Source: IDS-8 sp035304345
GTDB taxonomy: Bacteria; Pseudomonadota; Gammaproteobacteria; Steroidobacterales; Woeseiaceae
Length of the DNA: 64,000 nt
Direction of reading: 5' to 3'
Assembly: GCA_035304345.1 (NCBI GenBank)
Contig: DATGQE010000090.1
Span: 1-64,000, forward strand
A program made the position numbers and the translations under genes. Positions within the stretch are counted from its first letter, which is position 1. Every line of letters starts with the position of its first letter. Below, piece after piece: positions 51,678 to 59,990 of the stretch. Under the pieces are notes generated by a model. That model searched no databases. It had not been told where the DNA came from and saw only the letters and a list, made by a program, of their open reading frames with translations.

Positions 51678-52142
51678 ATGCATCGCAGGTTTTCGGTCTT
51701 CGCAGCCGCCGCTTGCCTCGCGGCCATTGCCGTGTCGTCCGCCACGCTCGCGGACACGAGCCCGGAGGACGCCAAGGATTACCGGCAGGCCGTCATGTCG
51801 TCGCTGGGCGGGCACGTCAGCGCCATCTCGCTGCACGTGCGCGGGCGCGTCGAGGACGAGGAAGCCCTCAGGAACCACGCCGAGGCGCTGGCCCTCACGG
51901 CAGCGGGAATCGACAAGGTGTTTCCCGAGGGCTCGAACGTCGGCGACTCGGAGGCGCTGCCGGCGGTGTGGGACGAGCCGGAGGCATTCGCCGAAGCGGC
52001 CGCACGGGCGAAGGAGGCGACGGCGTCCTTCGCGGAGGCGGCGCGCGCGGGTGATGCCGATGCGCTGCGATCGGCGTTTCGCGACGTCGGCGCCTCGTGC
52101 CGCGGCTGCCACGACCGCTTCCGCCAGAAGCGCGCGAGGTAG
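51678..52142 (+). CDS. Cytochrome c' family protein
   Basis: 154 aa. ATG 51678 has AAGGAG at 7 bases. Signal peptide RFSVFAAAACLAAIAVSSAT. Four-helix bundle expected, with the haem motif CRGCH at residues 141-145 near the C-terminus, typical of cytochrome c'/c-556. MSSLGGHVSAISLHVRG has Met and His in the first helix; one would be the sixth ligand. It is 5 bases before the dihaem cytochrome gene, so the two share an operon. Confidence 0.92.
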   Translation: MHRRFSVFAAAACLAAIAVSSATLADTSPEDAKDYRQAVMSSLGGHVSAISLHVRGRVEDEEALRNHAEALALTAAGIDKVFPEGSNVGDSEALPAVWDEPEAFAEAAARAKEATASFAEAARAGDADALRSAFRDVGASCRGCHDRFRQKRAR

Positions 52143-52147
52143 CGGCG

Positions 52148-53053
52148 ATGCCCGCAGGGACACGCGGCGCGCGCGACCCGACGGTCGCGCGCGTGCGCCG
52201 TGCGGGCCCCTGGCTTGCCGCTCTGCTCCTCCTGCCGGCGGCGACCGCCGTGGCTGCCGACGACGAGTCGCCGGTCGCGCGCGGTGAGTACCTGGTCCAT
52301 GCGGGCGGCTGCATCACCTGCCACACCGCGGACGAGGAGGGAGCGAAGCCGTTGGCGGGCGGCCGCGCCCTGGAGTCGCCGTTCGGCACGTTCTATGCAC
52401 CCAACATCACGCCCGACGTGGAGACGGGCATCGGCGGCTGGACCGACGAGGATTTCCTGAATGCACTCTGGGAGGGCGTGAGCCCCGAGGGCGAGCACTA
52501 CTTCCCCGCGTTCCCGTACACGTCGTACACGGGCGTGACGCGCGAGGATGCGCTCGCGATGAAGGCCTACCTGTTCTCGCTCGAGCCGGTCCGCAGGGAG
52601 AACCAGGAGCACGAGCTGTCGCTCCTGCTTTCGTCGCGGCTGGCGGCCGCCGCCTGGAAGCGCCGCTATTTCGAGCCGGGCCGTTTCACCCCGGACCCGG
52701 AACGGGACGCCGAGTGGAACCGCGGTGCGTACCTGGTGCGGCATCTCGGGCATTGCGGCGAGTGCCACACGCCGCGCAGGCGATTCGGCGTGCTCGACCG
52801 GGAGCGCGAGCTTATGGGCAACCCCGACGGGCCCGACGGGGAAAGCGTGCCGAACATCACGGCCGACCCGGAAGAGGGCATCGGTGACTGGTCGCTGAGC
52901 GACATCGAGTACTTCCTCGAATCGGGCATGCTCCCGGACGGCGACTTCACCGGCAGCTCGATGGCCGACGTGATCGAGGACAACACAAGCCACCTCACCG
53001 ACGCGGACCGGCGCGCGATCGCCGTCTACCTGAAATCGCTGGTACCCCGGTAG
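52148..53053 (+). CDS. Dihaem cytochrome c
   Basis: 301 aa. A signal peptide (PWLAALLLLPAATAVAADDE) precedes two haem motifs: CITCH at residue 55 and CGECH at 203. FYAPNITPDVETGIGGWTDE and VPNITADPEEGIGDWS surround the axial methionines, as in subunits of membrane-bound alcohol/aldehyde or gluconate dehydrogenases. No catalytic subunit is adjacent; the PQQ-type enzyme at 56357 is nearby but separate. Confidence 0.92.
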   Translation: MPAGTRGARDPTVARVRRAGPWLAALLLLPAATAVAADDESPVARGEYLVHAGGCITCHTADEEGAKPLAGGRALESPFGTFYAPNITPDVETGIGGWTDEDFLNALWEGVSPEGEHYFPAFPYTSYTGVTREDALAMKAYLFSLEPVRRENQEHELSLLLSSRLAAAAWKRRYFEPGRFTPDPERDAEWNRGAYLVRHLGHCGECHTPRRRFGVLDRERELMGNPDGPDGESVPNITADPEEGIGDWSLSDIEYFLESGMLPDGDFTGSSMADVIEDNTSHLTDADRRAIAVYLKSLVPR

Positions 53054-53185
53054 GCGCGGACCGCACGACAGGGCCGCTGGCGACAGCCTCGAACACCGGC
53101 GCAGGCGCGACCGGGGGAGGTCCTCTCGGCGCCGGCCACGCCCGCGCGTCCGGGGCGTTATTCGGTCGCGTGCGGTGCGCGCCTA
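53051..53185. repeat. Palindromic repeat block, type 2, copy D
   Basis: It joins the stop codons of the convergent cytochrome c and gamma-glutamyltransferase genes. It contains the same 21 bases (53111-53131) as copy C, and the flanks GTAGGCGCGGACCGCACGAC and TTCGGTCGCGTGCGGTGCGC also match copy C by position. Only one arm of the copy C inverted repeat is present. Confidence 0.82.
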
Positions 53186-54895
53186 CCGGCCGACGGCGGC
53201 GCCGTCCGGCGCGCGCGAATCCGCGGCCCCGTAGTACACGCCGCTCTCGAGGTCGTGGTAGACCCCCATCGCCTGGCCGAAGCCGTTCGAAAGCCGGACC
53301 GGGTGACCGTACGCCTCGTACAGGCGCAGCGTATCCGGCGTGACGGCGGTCCGCTCGATGCGCGTCACGTCGGGCAGCCACTGGTGGTGGATGCGCCCGG
53401 CTTCGATCGCCTGCGCGATGTTCATGCCGTGGTCCACGACGTTCAGGATCACCTGCAGGGTGGTGTTGATGATCGTCTTGCCACCCGGCGTGCCGATCGC
53501 CATCACCGGCACGCCGTCGCGGGCCAGGATCGTGGGCGTCATGCTGGACAGCATGCGCTTCTCCGGGGCAATGAGGTTCGGGTCGGTTCCGATCCATCCC
53601 TGGCGGTCCGTCACCCCGGGGCGCGCGTTGAAATCGCCCATCTCGTTGTTCAGCAGGAAGCCTGCACCCTCGACCACGATGTGCGAGCCGTAGCTCCACT
53701 CCAGCGTGTAGGTGAGTGCGACCATGTTGCCGTCCGGGTCGACGATGGAGATGTGCGTCGTTTCCGGGCTCTCGTAGGCCCGCGCAAAGCGTTTCGGATC
53801 GCTGGGTGACGCGCGCTCCGGGTCGATGCTCGCACGGAGCACGCGTGCGTACTCCTTGGAGGTGAGGCGCTCGATCGGCATGTCCTCGTTGAAGTCGGGA
53901 TCCCCGAGGTGCTCCGCGCGGTCCGCGTAGGCGCGGCGCATCGCTTCCGTCAGCAAGTGGAGGTACAGGGCGGAGTTGTGGCCGAGCTCGGCCAGGTCGT
54001 AGCCCTCGAGGATGTTGAGCATCTCGACCAGCACCACGCCGCCGGAGCTCGGCGGCGGCATGCTGACGACCTGCCAGCCGCGATAGGTCCCGCGAATCGG
54101 ATCGCGCTCGACGGCCTCGTAGCGCTCGAGGTCCTCGAGCGTGATCAGGCCGCCGTTGGCCGCCATGAAATCGGCGATCAGCTCCGCGGTCCTGCCGCGA
54201 TAGAACCCGTCACGCCCCTGCTGGCGGATTCGCGCCAGCGTGTCGGCGAGATCCGGCTGCCGCCAGGTTTCGCCGGGCTGCCAGAACGAGCCGTCCGGCT
54301 TCAGGAATTTCTTCGCCGAGCTCGGGTAGCGGTCCCAGAACGCCTTCCTCGCGCGGAAGTCGTCGTGCAGGGCCCAGGTGATGGGAATGCCGTTGCGGGC
54401 GAGCGCTTCCGCGGGCTCGACCAGCCTGGCCCAGTCGAGCTTTCCCAGCCGTTCGTGCGCGAGCACGAGTCCCGCGACGGTGCCGGGCACGCCCACCGCG
54501 AGTATGCCCTCGTGATTCGAGTTGTCACGGACGTTGCCGTCCTCGTCGAGGTACATCGTCTCCGTGGCGGCCAACGGCGCCTTCTCGCGGAAATCGAAGG
54601 TGGTGGCCGAACCGTCGGTGCCGTGCCACACGAGAAAGCCGCCGCCGCCGATGTTGCCGGCGGACGGCCAGGTCACCGCCAGCGCGAACGCCGTGGCCAC
54701 CGCGGCGTCGACGGCATTGCCGCCCTGCTGCATGATTTCCACGCCGATCGCGGAGGCGATCTCCGAGGACGACGCCACCATCGCGTGCGTGCCGCGGGCG
54801 GGGATGCGGCCGCCTGCCGCGTCGACGCTGACGCTGGCGAGCAGCAGCACGCAGGCGGAGGCTGATACTATGAAGCTCCAGAATCTCGTTCTCAT
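53183..54895 (-). CDS. ggt: Gamma-glutamyltransferase (glutathione hydrolase)
   Basis: 570 aa from ATG 54895; an in-frame ATG at 54979 would place 28 residues before the signal peptide and is unlikely. Periplasmic after the leader RFWSFIVSASACVLLLAS. The chain autocleaves before the nucleophile Thr379 (ESPETTHISIVDPDGN). GNAVDAAVATAFALAVT, PPPSSGGVVLVEMLNI, SSMTPTILA and GTPGGKTIINTTLQVI are family marks. It removes gamma-glutamyl groups from glutathione or peptides. It is divergent from the MFS gene. Confidence 0.94.
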   Translation of the reverse strand: MRTRFWSFIVSASACVLLLASVSVDAAGGRIPARGTHAMVASSSEIASAIGVEIMQQGGNAVDAAVATAFALAVTWPSAGNIGGGGFLVWHGTDGSATTFDFREKAPLAATETMYLDEDGNVRDNSNHEGILAVGVPGTVAGLVLAHERLGKLDWARLVEPAEALARNGIPITWALHDDFRARKAFWDRYPSSAKKFLKPDGSFWQPGETWRQPDLADTLARIRQQGRDGFYRGRTAELIADFMAANGGLITLEDLERYEAVERDPIRGTYRGWQVVSMPPPSSGGVVLVEMLNILEGYDLAELGHNSALYLHLLTEAMRRAYADRAEHLGDPDFNEDMPIERLTSKEYARVLRASIDPERASPSDPKRFARAYESPETTHISIVDPDGNMVALTYTLEWSYGSHIVVEGAGFLLNNEMGDFNARPGVTDRQGWIGTDPNLIAPEKRMLSSMTPTILARDGVPVMAIGTPGGKTIINTTLQVILNVVDHGMNIAQAIEAGRIHHQWLPDVTRIERTAVTPDTLRLYEAYGHPVRLSNGFGQAMGVYHDLESGVYYGAADSRAPDGAAVGR

Positions 54896-54977
54896 CGTCC
54901 TGTGCTCATGCGAAGTGCGGCCGGGCCACGCATTGTAGAGGCTCGCCGCCCCGAACACACACATTGAGAGGAAGATC

Positions 54978-56300
54978 ATGGCCCGTGTCGTTGCCGAGCC
55001 CGGTTTTACCCGCGACCTCTACGACCTGCTGACGGGGGACGAGGACGCACGCGTCTGCCGTGACATTCCGGAAGAGGCATGCCGCGAGCAGCCGCGCAAT
55101 TTCTTCATGCACATCGGCTCGCTCGTGGCGACCAAGACGGGCGACCTGCTCTCCAGCCCCAAGGTCGTGCTGACGTGGCTCATGATCAACCTCGGCGCGC
55201 CGTCGTACATGCTCGGCTTCCTCGTGCCGGTGCGTGAATCGCTGTCGTTGCTGCCGCAGCTTTTCGTCGCGGGTTACATCCGCCGCGTGCCGGTGCGCAA
55301 GTGGTTCTGGGTCGGCGGCAGCGTGGTGGAGGGTCTTGCCGTCGGCGGCATGGCCGTGGTGGCCCTCACGCTGCGCGGCGCCGCCGCCGGGTGGGCGATC
55401 CTCGGCCTGCTCGTCGTCTTCAGCCTCGCACGCGGGGTCGCCTCCGTGGCCGACAAGGACGTGCTCGGGAAGACGGTAAGCAAGAGCCGGCGCGGCATGG
55501 CGAGCGGTTACGCGTCTTCCCTCGCGGGCGCCATCACGGTGGCCACCGGGGCGGCCTGGCTCGTCGTCGCCCCCGACCGGCAGGGGGCCTCGTTCTTTGC
55601 CTTGCTCCTCGCGGCCGCCGGCGCGTTGTGGCTGTTTGCCGCGGCCCTCTTCAGCCGCATCATCGAGTACCCGGGTGCGACGGAGGGGGGCGGCAACGCG
55701 ATCACGGAAGCCGTACGGCAGATCGGGCTGATCCGTCGCGACCGCGACCTGCGGCAGTTCCTGATCGTGCGCACGTTGCTCCTGTCGACCGCGCTCGTCG
55801 CGCCGTTCTACGTCGCGCTCGCCAGTCGCGAGTCCGGCGGGCAGGTTTCGCAGCTCGGCGGGATGCTGATCGCGAGCGGCGCCGCCGGCTTCGTGAGCGC
55901 ACCGGTCTGGGGCCGCCTGTCGGACCGCTCCAGTCGCAAGACGATGGCGGCAGCGGCGCTGCTCGCGTCCCTCGCGGGCTTCGCGACCGTGGCCGTGTAC
56001 CATTTCGACGACCTGCCGTACGCCGCCGCCTGGCTGGCCGTCACGTACTTCCTGCTGAACGTCGCGCACGAAGGGGTGCGACTCGGGCGCAAGACACACC
56101 TCATCGACATCGCGACCGCGGAGAACCGCGCGAGCTACGTGGCCGTCAGCAACACCGTGATCGGCGTGATGCTGCTCATCGGCGGCGCCTTCGGCGGCCT
56201 GGTCTCGATCGCGGGCCCGTCGGTCGCCGTGCTCGTCCTCGCCGCGATTTCGCTCATCGCCTCCTTCGCCGCCCTGGGCCTCAAGGAAGCACAGGCTTAA
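54978..56300 (+). CDS. MFS transporter
   Basis: 440 aa with about eleven to twelve helices and GAGAGGAAG as ribosome site. The N-terminal 60 residues are soluble (DLYDLLTGDEDARVCRDIPE). VPVRKWFWVGGSVVEGLAVG and APVWGRLSDRSSRKTMAAAA are the loop motifs. Substrate unknown. It is divergent from gamma-glutamyltransferase. Confidence 0.86.
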   Translation: MARVVAEPGFTRDLYDLLTGDEDARVCRDIPEEACREQPRNFFMHIGSLVATKTGDLLSSPKVVLTWLMINLGAPSYMLGFLVPVRESLSLLPQLFVAGYIRRVPVRKWFWVGGSVVEGLAVGGMAVVALTLRGAAAGWAILGLLVVFSLARGVASVADKDVLGKTVSKSRRGMASGYASSLAGAITVATGAAWLVVAPDRQGASFFALLLAAAGALWLFAAALFSRIIEYPGATEGGGNAITEAVRQIGLIRRDRDLRQFLIVRTLLLSTALVAPFYVALASRESGGQVSQLGGMLIASGAAGFVSAPVWGRLSDRSSRKTMAAAALLASLAGFATVAVYHFDDLPYAAAWLAVTYFLLNVAHEGVRLGRKTHLIDIATAENRASYVAVSNTVIGVMLLIGGAFGGLVSIAGPSVAVLVLAAISLIASFAALGLKEAQA

Positions 56301-56356
56301 GAGCCGCCGCCGGGCGTGCTATCGTCGCGGACTCGCGATTCGACGAGGAGTACAGC

Positions 56357-57487
56357 GTGCGCCGAGCTTCCCTGTCGTTCCTGGCCCCCGTTGCCTTGTG
56401 CCTTGCCGCCTGCGGTCCCGGTTCGGGCAACGCGGCGGCGCAGGAGCTGCCGTTCACCGTGACCCACGTGGCGACGTTCGACGAGCCATGGGCGATGACC
56501 TTCCTGCCGGACGGGCGCCTGCTCGTCACCGAGAAGAAGGGACGCCTGCGGGTGGCCACGGTCGAGGGCGAGATCTCGGAGCCGGTGGAGGGCGTGCCGG
56601 AGGTCGCCTACGGCGGCCAGGGCGGGCTGGGCGACGTCGTGCTGCATCCGGATTTCGCGAGCAACGGGCTCGTGTACCTGAGCTACGCCGAGGCGGGCGA
56701 GGACGACCTGCGCGGTGCGGCCGTCATGCGCGCCAGGCTGACGCTGACCGCGGACGGCGGCAGGCTCGACGACCAGGAGGTGATCTGGCGCCAGGATCCG
56801 AAGGTCACCGGCCGCGGCCACTACGCACACCGCATCGCGTTCTCGCCCGACGGCTACCTGTTCATCTCCTCGGGTGAGCGGCAGCATTTCGATCCGGCGC
56901 AGGACATGCAGCAGAATCTCGGCAAGATCGTTAGGCTGCACGACGACGGCTCCGTGCCGGACGACAATCCGTTCGTCGACCAGGGCGGGGTGGCGGCGCA
57001 GGTCTGGACGCTCGGCCACCGCAACCCCCTCGGCCTCGCGTTCGACGCCGAGGGGCGATTGTGGGAGCACGAGATGGGCCCGCGCCACGGCGACGAGCTG
57101 AACGTGATCGTGCGCGGCCGGAACTACGGCTACCCGCTCGTCTCGTGGGGCAATCATTACGACGGCCGCCCCATTCCCGATCACGACACGCGGCCGGAAT
57201 TCGAGGCGCCGAAAGCGTACTGGGTGCCGGCGATCTCGCCGGCGGGACTCATGATCTACGACGGCGCGCTGTTTCCCGAATGGCGCGGCAATGCGTTCAT
57301 CGGCGGCCTGAGCTCCGAGAGCCTGGTGCGGGTCGAGCTCGAAGGCGACAGCGCGCGCGAGGCGGAGCGCTTCGACATGGGCCAGCGCATCCGCGAGGTG
57401 GAGCAGGGTCCGGACGGCGCAATCTGGCTGCTCGAAGACGGCGGGAACAACGGCGGCCGGCTCTTGAAGCTCACCCCGGCCCGATAG
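56357..57487 (+). CDS. PQQ-dependent sugar dehydrogenase (YliI/Asd-like)
   Basis: 376 aa from GTG 56357, with GAGGAG upstream. The leader is a lipoprotein signal (LSFLAPVALCLAACGPG). A six-bladed propeller: EPWAMTFLPDGRLLVTEKKG, GGQGGLGDVVLHPDFASNG, RIAFSPDGYLFISSGER, WTLGHRNPLGLAFD, WEHEMGPRHGDELN and NYGYPLVSWGNHYDG. Catalytic His should be in the YAHRIAF or LGHRNP region. It oxidises aldose sugars with PQQ and passes electrons to a cytochrome, perhaps one of the two upstream. Confidence 0.92.
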   Translation: MRRASLSFLAPVALCLAACGPGSGNAAAQELPFTVTHVATFDEPWAMTFLPDGRLLVTEKKGRLRVATVEGEISEPVEGVPEVAYGGQGGLGDVVLHPDFASNGLVYLSYAEAGEDDLRGAAVMRARLTLTADGGRLDDQEVIWRQDPKVTGRGHYAHRIAFSPDGYLFISSGERQHFDPAQDMQQNLGKIVRLHDDGSVPDDNPFVDQGGVAAQVWTLGHRNPLGLAFDAEGRLWEHEMGPRHGDELNVIVRGRNYGYPLVSWGNHYDGRPIPDHDTRPEFEAPKAYWVPAISPAGLMIYDGALFPEWRGNAFIGGLSSESLVRVELEGDSAREAERFDMGQRIREVEQGPDGAIWLLEDGGNNGGRLLKLTPAR

Positions 57488-57514
57488 GCTCGAGCACCGC
57501 TCGCGCCGAGACTG

Positions 57515-57560
57515 GCTCCGCCTCCGTGGCGCCTTCGGTCGCGCGCGATACGCGCACCTA
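57515..57560. repeat. Palindromic repeat, type 2, copy E (tail only)
   Basis: CTCCGCCTCCGTGGCGCCTT, then CGGTCGCGCGCGATACGCGC, matches the right ends of copies C and D. On the minus strand it reads GTAGGTGCGCGTATCGCGCG, then CGACC, a palindrome whose TAG is the stop of the next gene. Confidence 0.75.
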
Positions 57561-58319
57561 CAGGCCGACCAGCACCTCCGGCGTGACCTCGATCCAGGTC
57601 GCACGGCAGACCGCCGCCGGGCGGCCGTCGGCGCCGAGGAGCGCCGCTTCCGCGCGGTACTTGCGTCCTTCCTGAGCCGTGCGCCATGCCGTGACGACGC
57701 AGTGCTCGCCGGCGTCCGGGCGCCGCTCGACGCGCACGGCCTGGCGGCCGAGCAGGATGTTCGGGAAACCCTCCCGCGAGCCCACCGCGTAGGCGGTCGG
57801 GCAATCGAGCGCCGCCCACACGAACTCCGCCGCGACCTTCCCGTCCGCGTCCGCCAGGTCGGCACCGGGAACCCATGGGGCGGCCACGGGCCCCTGCCAG
57901 GCGACGTCGCCGGGGTCGAGCGGCCCGGGATGCAGGCGCAGCCCGTCGCCGGGCTCGCGGTCCGGCCCGCAGACGAAGCACATCGGCAGCTTGTGGGCGG
58001 CGGGAGGGAACGTACGCTCACTCGCCGCCCGCGCTTCCTCGAAGGAGGGGAACGCACGCGGCTCGACCTCAACCTTCGCGGGACGGCCCGTGCCGATCAG
58101 GCGTTCGCCGTCGTACATCGCGACGCTGCCGTCCGGCTCGTCGACGACGGTGAGCGGCACGTCGAGCGGCGGCGGTTTCACGAGCGTGACCTCCGCCGGG
58201 CCCTCGATGAACGCTGCCAGGCGGCCGCAGGAATACCCGCCGTTGCCGGAACGGGGCGGGCCGCGAAAGCGGTGCGGGATGACGATCGTGCCGCGCAAGT
58301 GCATGCCTCCGTGCGCCAT
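57558..58319 (-). CDS. Thioesterase-like double-hotdog protein
   Basis: 253 aa from ATG 58319; ATG 58304 is an alternative, with a GGAGG too close to it. No signal peptide. RFRGPPRSGNGGYSCGRLAA, then VKPPPLDVPLTVV and GRPAKVEVE, look like one hotdog domain; FVWAALDCPTAYAV and HCVVTAWRTAQEGRKYRAEA with AALLG look like a second. CFVCGPDREPGDGLRLHPG joins them and has a CxxC that may hold metal. I infer an acyl-CoA-binding or thioesterase role; it is not proven. Confidence 0.72.
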   Translation of the reverse strand: MAHGGMHLRGTIVIPHRFRGPPRSGNGGYSCGRLAAFIEGPAEVTLVKPPPLDVPLTVVDEPDGSVAMYDGERLIGTGRPAKVEVEPRAFPSFEEARAASERTFPPAAHKLPMCFVCGPDREPGDGLRLHPGPLDPGDVAWQGPVAAPWVPGADLADADGKVAAEFVWAALDCPTAYAVGSREGFPNILLGRQAVRVERRPDAGEHCVVTAWRTAQEGRKYRAEAALLGADGRPAAVCRATWIEVTPEVLVGL

Positions 58320-58374
58320 TGTACGCAGGCGCGCCGCGCGAGTGCGAACGCCGGTCGTTGCGGCTTCTTGCAAC

Positions 58375-59403
58375 CTACGGCCGGCAGGCGGCGACTTCGC
58401 GGCGCGTGTCGGCAACGGTGGCGGCGAGCGGGGAATCCGGTTGCACGAGCGTCGCCGCGCGTGCGACGAGTGCTGCGGCTTCGTCGCAGCGTTGCCGCTC
58501 GACGAGCACCGAGGCGAGGTTGTTGAGGACAATCACGTCGCCTGGCTCGAGCACCAGCGCGTGCCGGTACCAGCGTTCGGCCGATGCGAGATCGTGACGT
58601 GCATAGGCGACGTTGCCGAGCCCGAGCGCAGCGAGGGCGCTGTCCGGCCAGCGCTCGAGAGCGGCCCGGTAAGCCGCTTCGGCGAGCGGCAGGTGCGAGG
58701 CGGATTCGGCGGCGGCAGCGGCACCCAGGAAACGCCGCCGATCCGGTACGGCGGGCAGCTCGCCGGGTGCCAGGAGCACGACACCCCAGTTGTCGCTGCG
58801 CCGCCAGGTGCGCAGGAACACGCCGGCATCCGTGACGCGGCGTCGCTGGGTGCCGGAGCGCAGCACGATCTCGCCGGTTTCCGGCGAGAAACCGACGACC
58901 ACCGCGTAGTGCCACGCCGGCGCGAAGCGAACGCCCAGGTTCTGCAGCACGAGCACCGGCCGTCCCGCCGCCACTTCCGCGAGCAGCGAGGGCAGGTTGG
59001 GCTCTATGACGTACGGCAGCCGGCCGAAGTCGCGGCTCGCCGCGAGCATCTCCGGCTGCAGGCTGCCGCCGCGCTCCGGCACGTAGACCCTGGGGGTGAG
59101 AACCTCGGGCCGGACATCGACGCCCGAGGACGCGAGCACCGTCGCGAGCGCCGCGGGGCCGCACTGGTATTTCTCCTGCGGGAAGAACGGCGTGTCCTCG
59201 AGCTCGACCGGCGAGCGCCACGCGGCGGTTTCCGGCGTACGGAACGGATCGGCAGCGCAGGCGCCGAGCGCCAGCGCGAGCACGAGGCACGCCACGGCGA
59301 GCAGGCACGACGCGGCGGCGCGAGCGGTCCCGCGTGCCGCGTGGTCGTTGGGCCGACCCGGGACCGGGGCGCCGCTTCTCTCGTGGCTTCCGGCCGCCCG
59401 CAT
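58375..59403 (-). CDS. PA2778-type C39-like cysteine peptidase with TPR tail, lipoprotein
   Basis: 342 aa. A long n-region leads to CLLAVACLVLALALGACAAD, a lipoprotein signal. The peptidase-like half has FFPQEKYQCGPAALATVL with Cys81 as nucleophile and His165 in PAWHYAVVVGF. The last 120 residues form TPRs (AALGLGNVAYARHDLASAER). This domain order marks the PA2778 family, whose partner PA2779 is the next gene (36 bases upstream on the same strand). Envelope function unknown. Confidence 0.9.
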   Translation of the reverse strand: MRAAGSHERSGAPVPGRPNDHAARGTARAAASCLLAVACLVLALALGACAADPFRTPETAAWRSPVELEDTPFFPQEKYQCGPAALATVLASSGVDVRPEVLTPRVYVPERGGSLQPEMLAASRDFGRLPYVIEPNLPSLLAEVAAGRPVLVLQNLGVRFAPAWHYAVVVGFSPETGEIVLRSGTQRRRVTDAGVFLRTWRRSDNWGVVLLAPGELPAVPDRRRFLGAAAAAESASHLPLAEAAYRAALERWPDSALAALGLGNVAYARHDLASAERWYRHALVLEPGDVIVLNNLASVLVERQRCDEAAALVARAATLVQPDSPLAATVADTRREVAACRP

Positions 59404-59438
59404 CGCGGGCTCCGCGGGGCGCCGACCGACGCCCGAGC

Positions 59439-59822
59439 CTAGATGGCTTTGAAGACGTCCGTGACGCCGACGAGCTCGAGCACGAGCAGCACGAGCAGCA
59501 GGATGCCGAGCACCTCGAGCGCCCCGGCGCCGGCCGGCAGCTCCTGCATGCGTTCTTCGAGCGCGAGGAGCTCGGCATCGCTGAGCGCCGCGACACGCGC
59601 GCTCGCGTCCGCAGGATTCACGCCGAGTCGCTCGAGCTGGCGGCGCACTTCGTCACGCGCGAGCACGGAGTTGATCCGCTCGATCCGTTCCGTTCGCTCG
59701 TGACTCACGATGGCGGCTTCGGTGCCGACGACGGCCGCGTGCGCGGACGGCGCCAGGCCGAGTGCCACCAGGTGCGCCATCATGACGACGGCAAGGGATC
59801 GGACGCTGCGCGAATGACGCAT
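59439..59822 (-). CDS. PA2779-family small envelope protein
   Basis: 127 aa. A signal peptide (SLAVVMMAHLVALGLAPSAHA) is followed by a charged helix ERIERINSVLARDEVRRQLE and RLGVNPADASARVAALSDAE, then a C-terminal anchor EVLGILLLVLLVLELVGVTD. This layout is typical of PA2779 proteins, which accompany the C39-like PA2778 gene. ATG 59822 has AGAGG at 9 bases. Confidence 0.88.
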   Translation of the reverse strand: MRHSRSVRSLAVVMMAHLVALGLAPSAHAAVVGTEAAIVSHERTERIERINSVLARDEVRRQLERLGVNPADASARVAALSDAELLALEERMQELPAGAGALEVLGILLLVLLVLELVGVTDVFKAI

Positions 59823-59990
59823 GGCTTCAACCTCTTTGGAAACGGCGGACCATCGGCGGATTATCCGCGATGAGGAAACCGAAGGCCAGACGGCCGATAT
59901 GATCCCATGCTGCCCGAGCGACGCCGAAAAGCGACATTTTCCGCGAGCCCTGGGGTATCCTCCCACGCTTCCCGGCAACTTCGAAGACGC

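Noticed and set aside
58375..59403. C39 domain as part of a bacteriocin export system
   Set aside because: No ABC exporter, no double-glycine precursor and no immunity gene nearby; the TPR tail and PA2779 partner indicate the PA2778 family.
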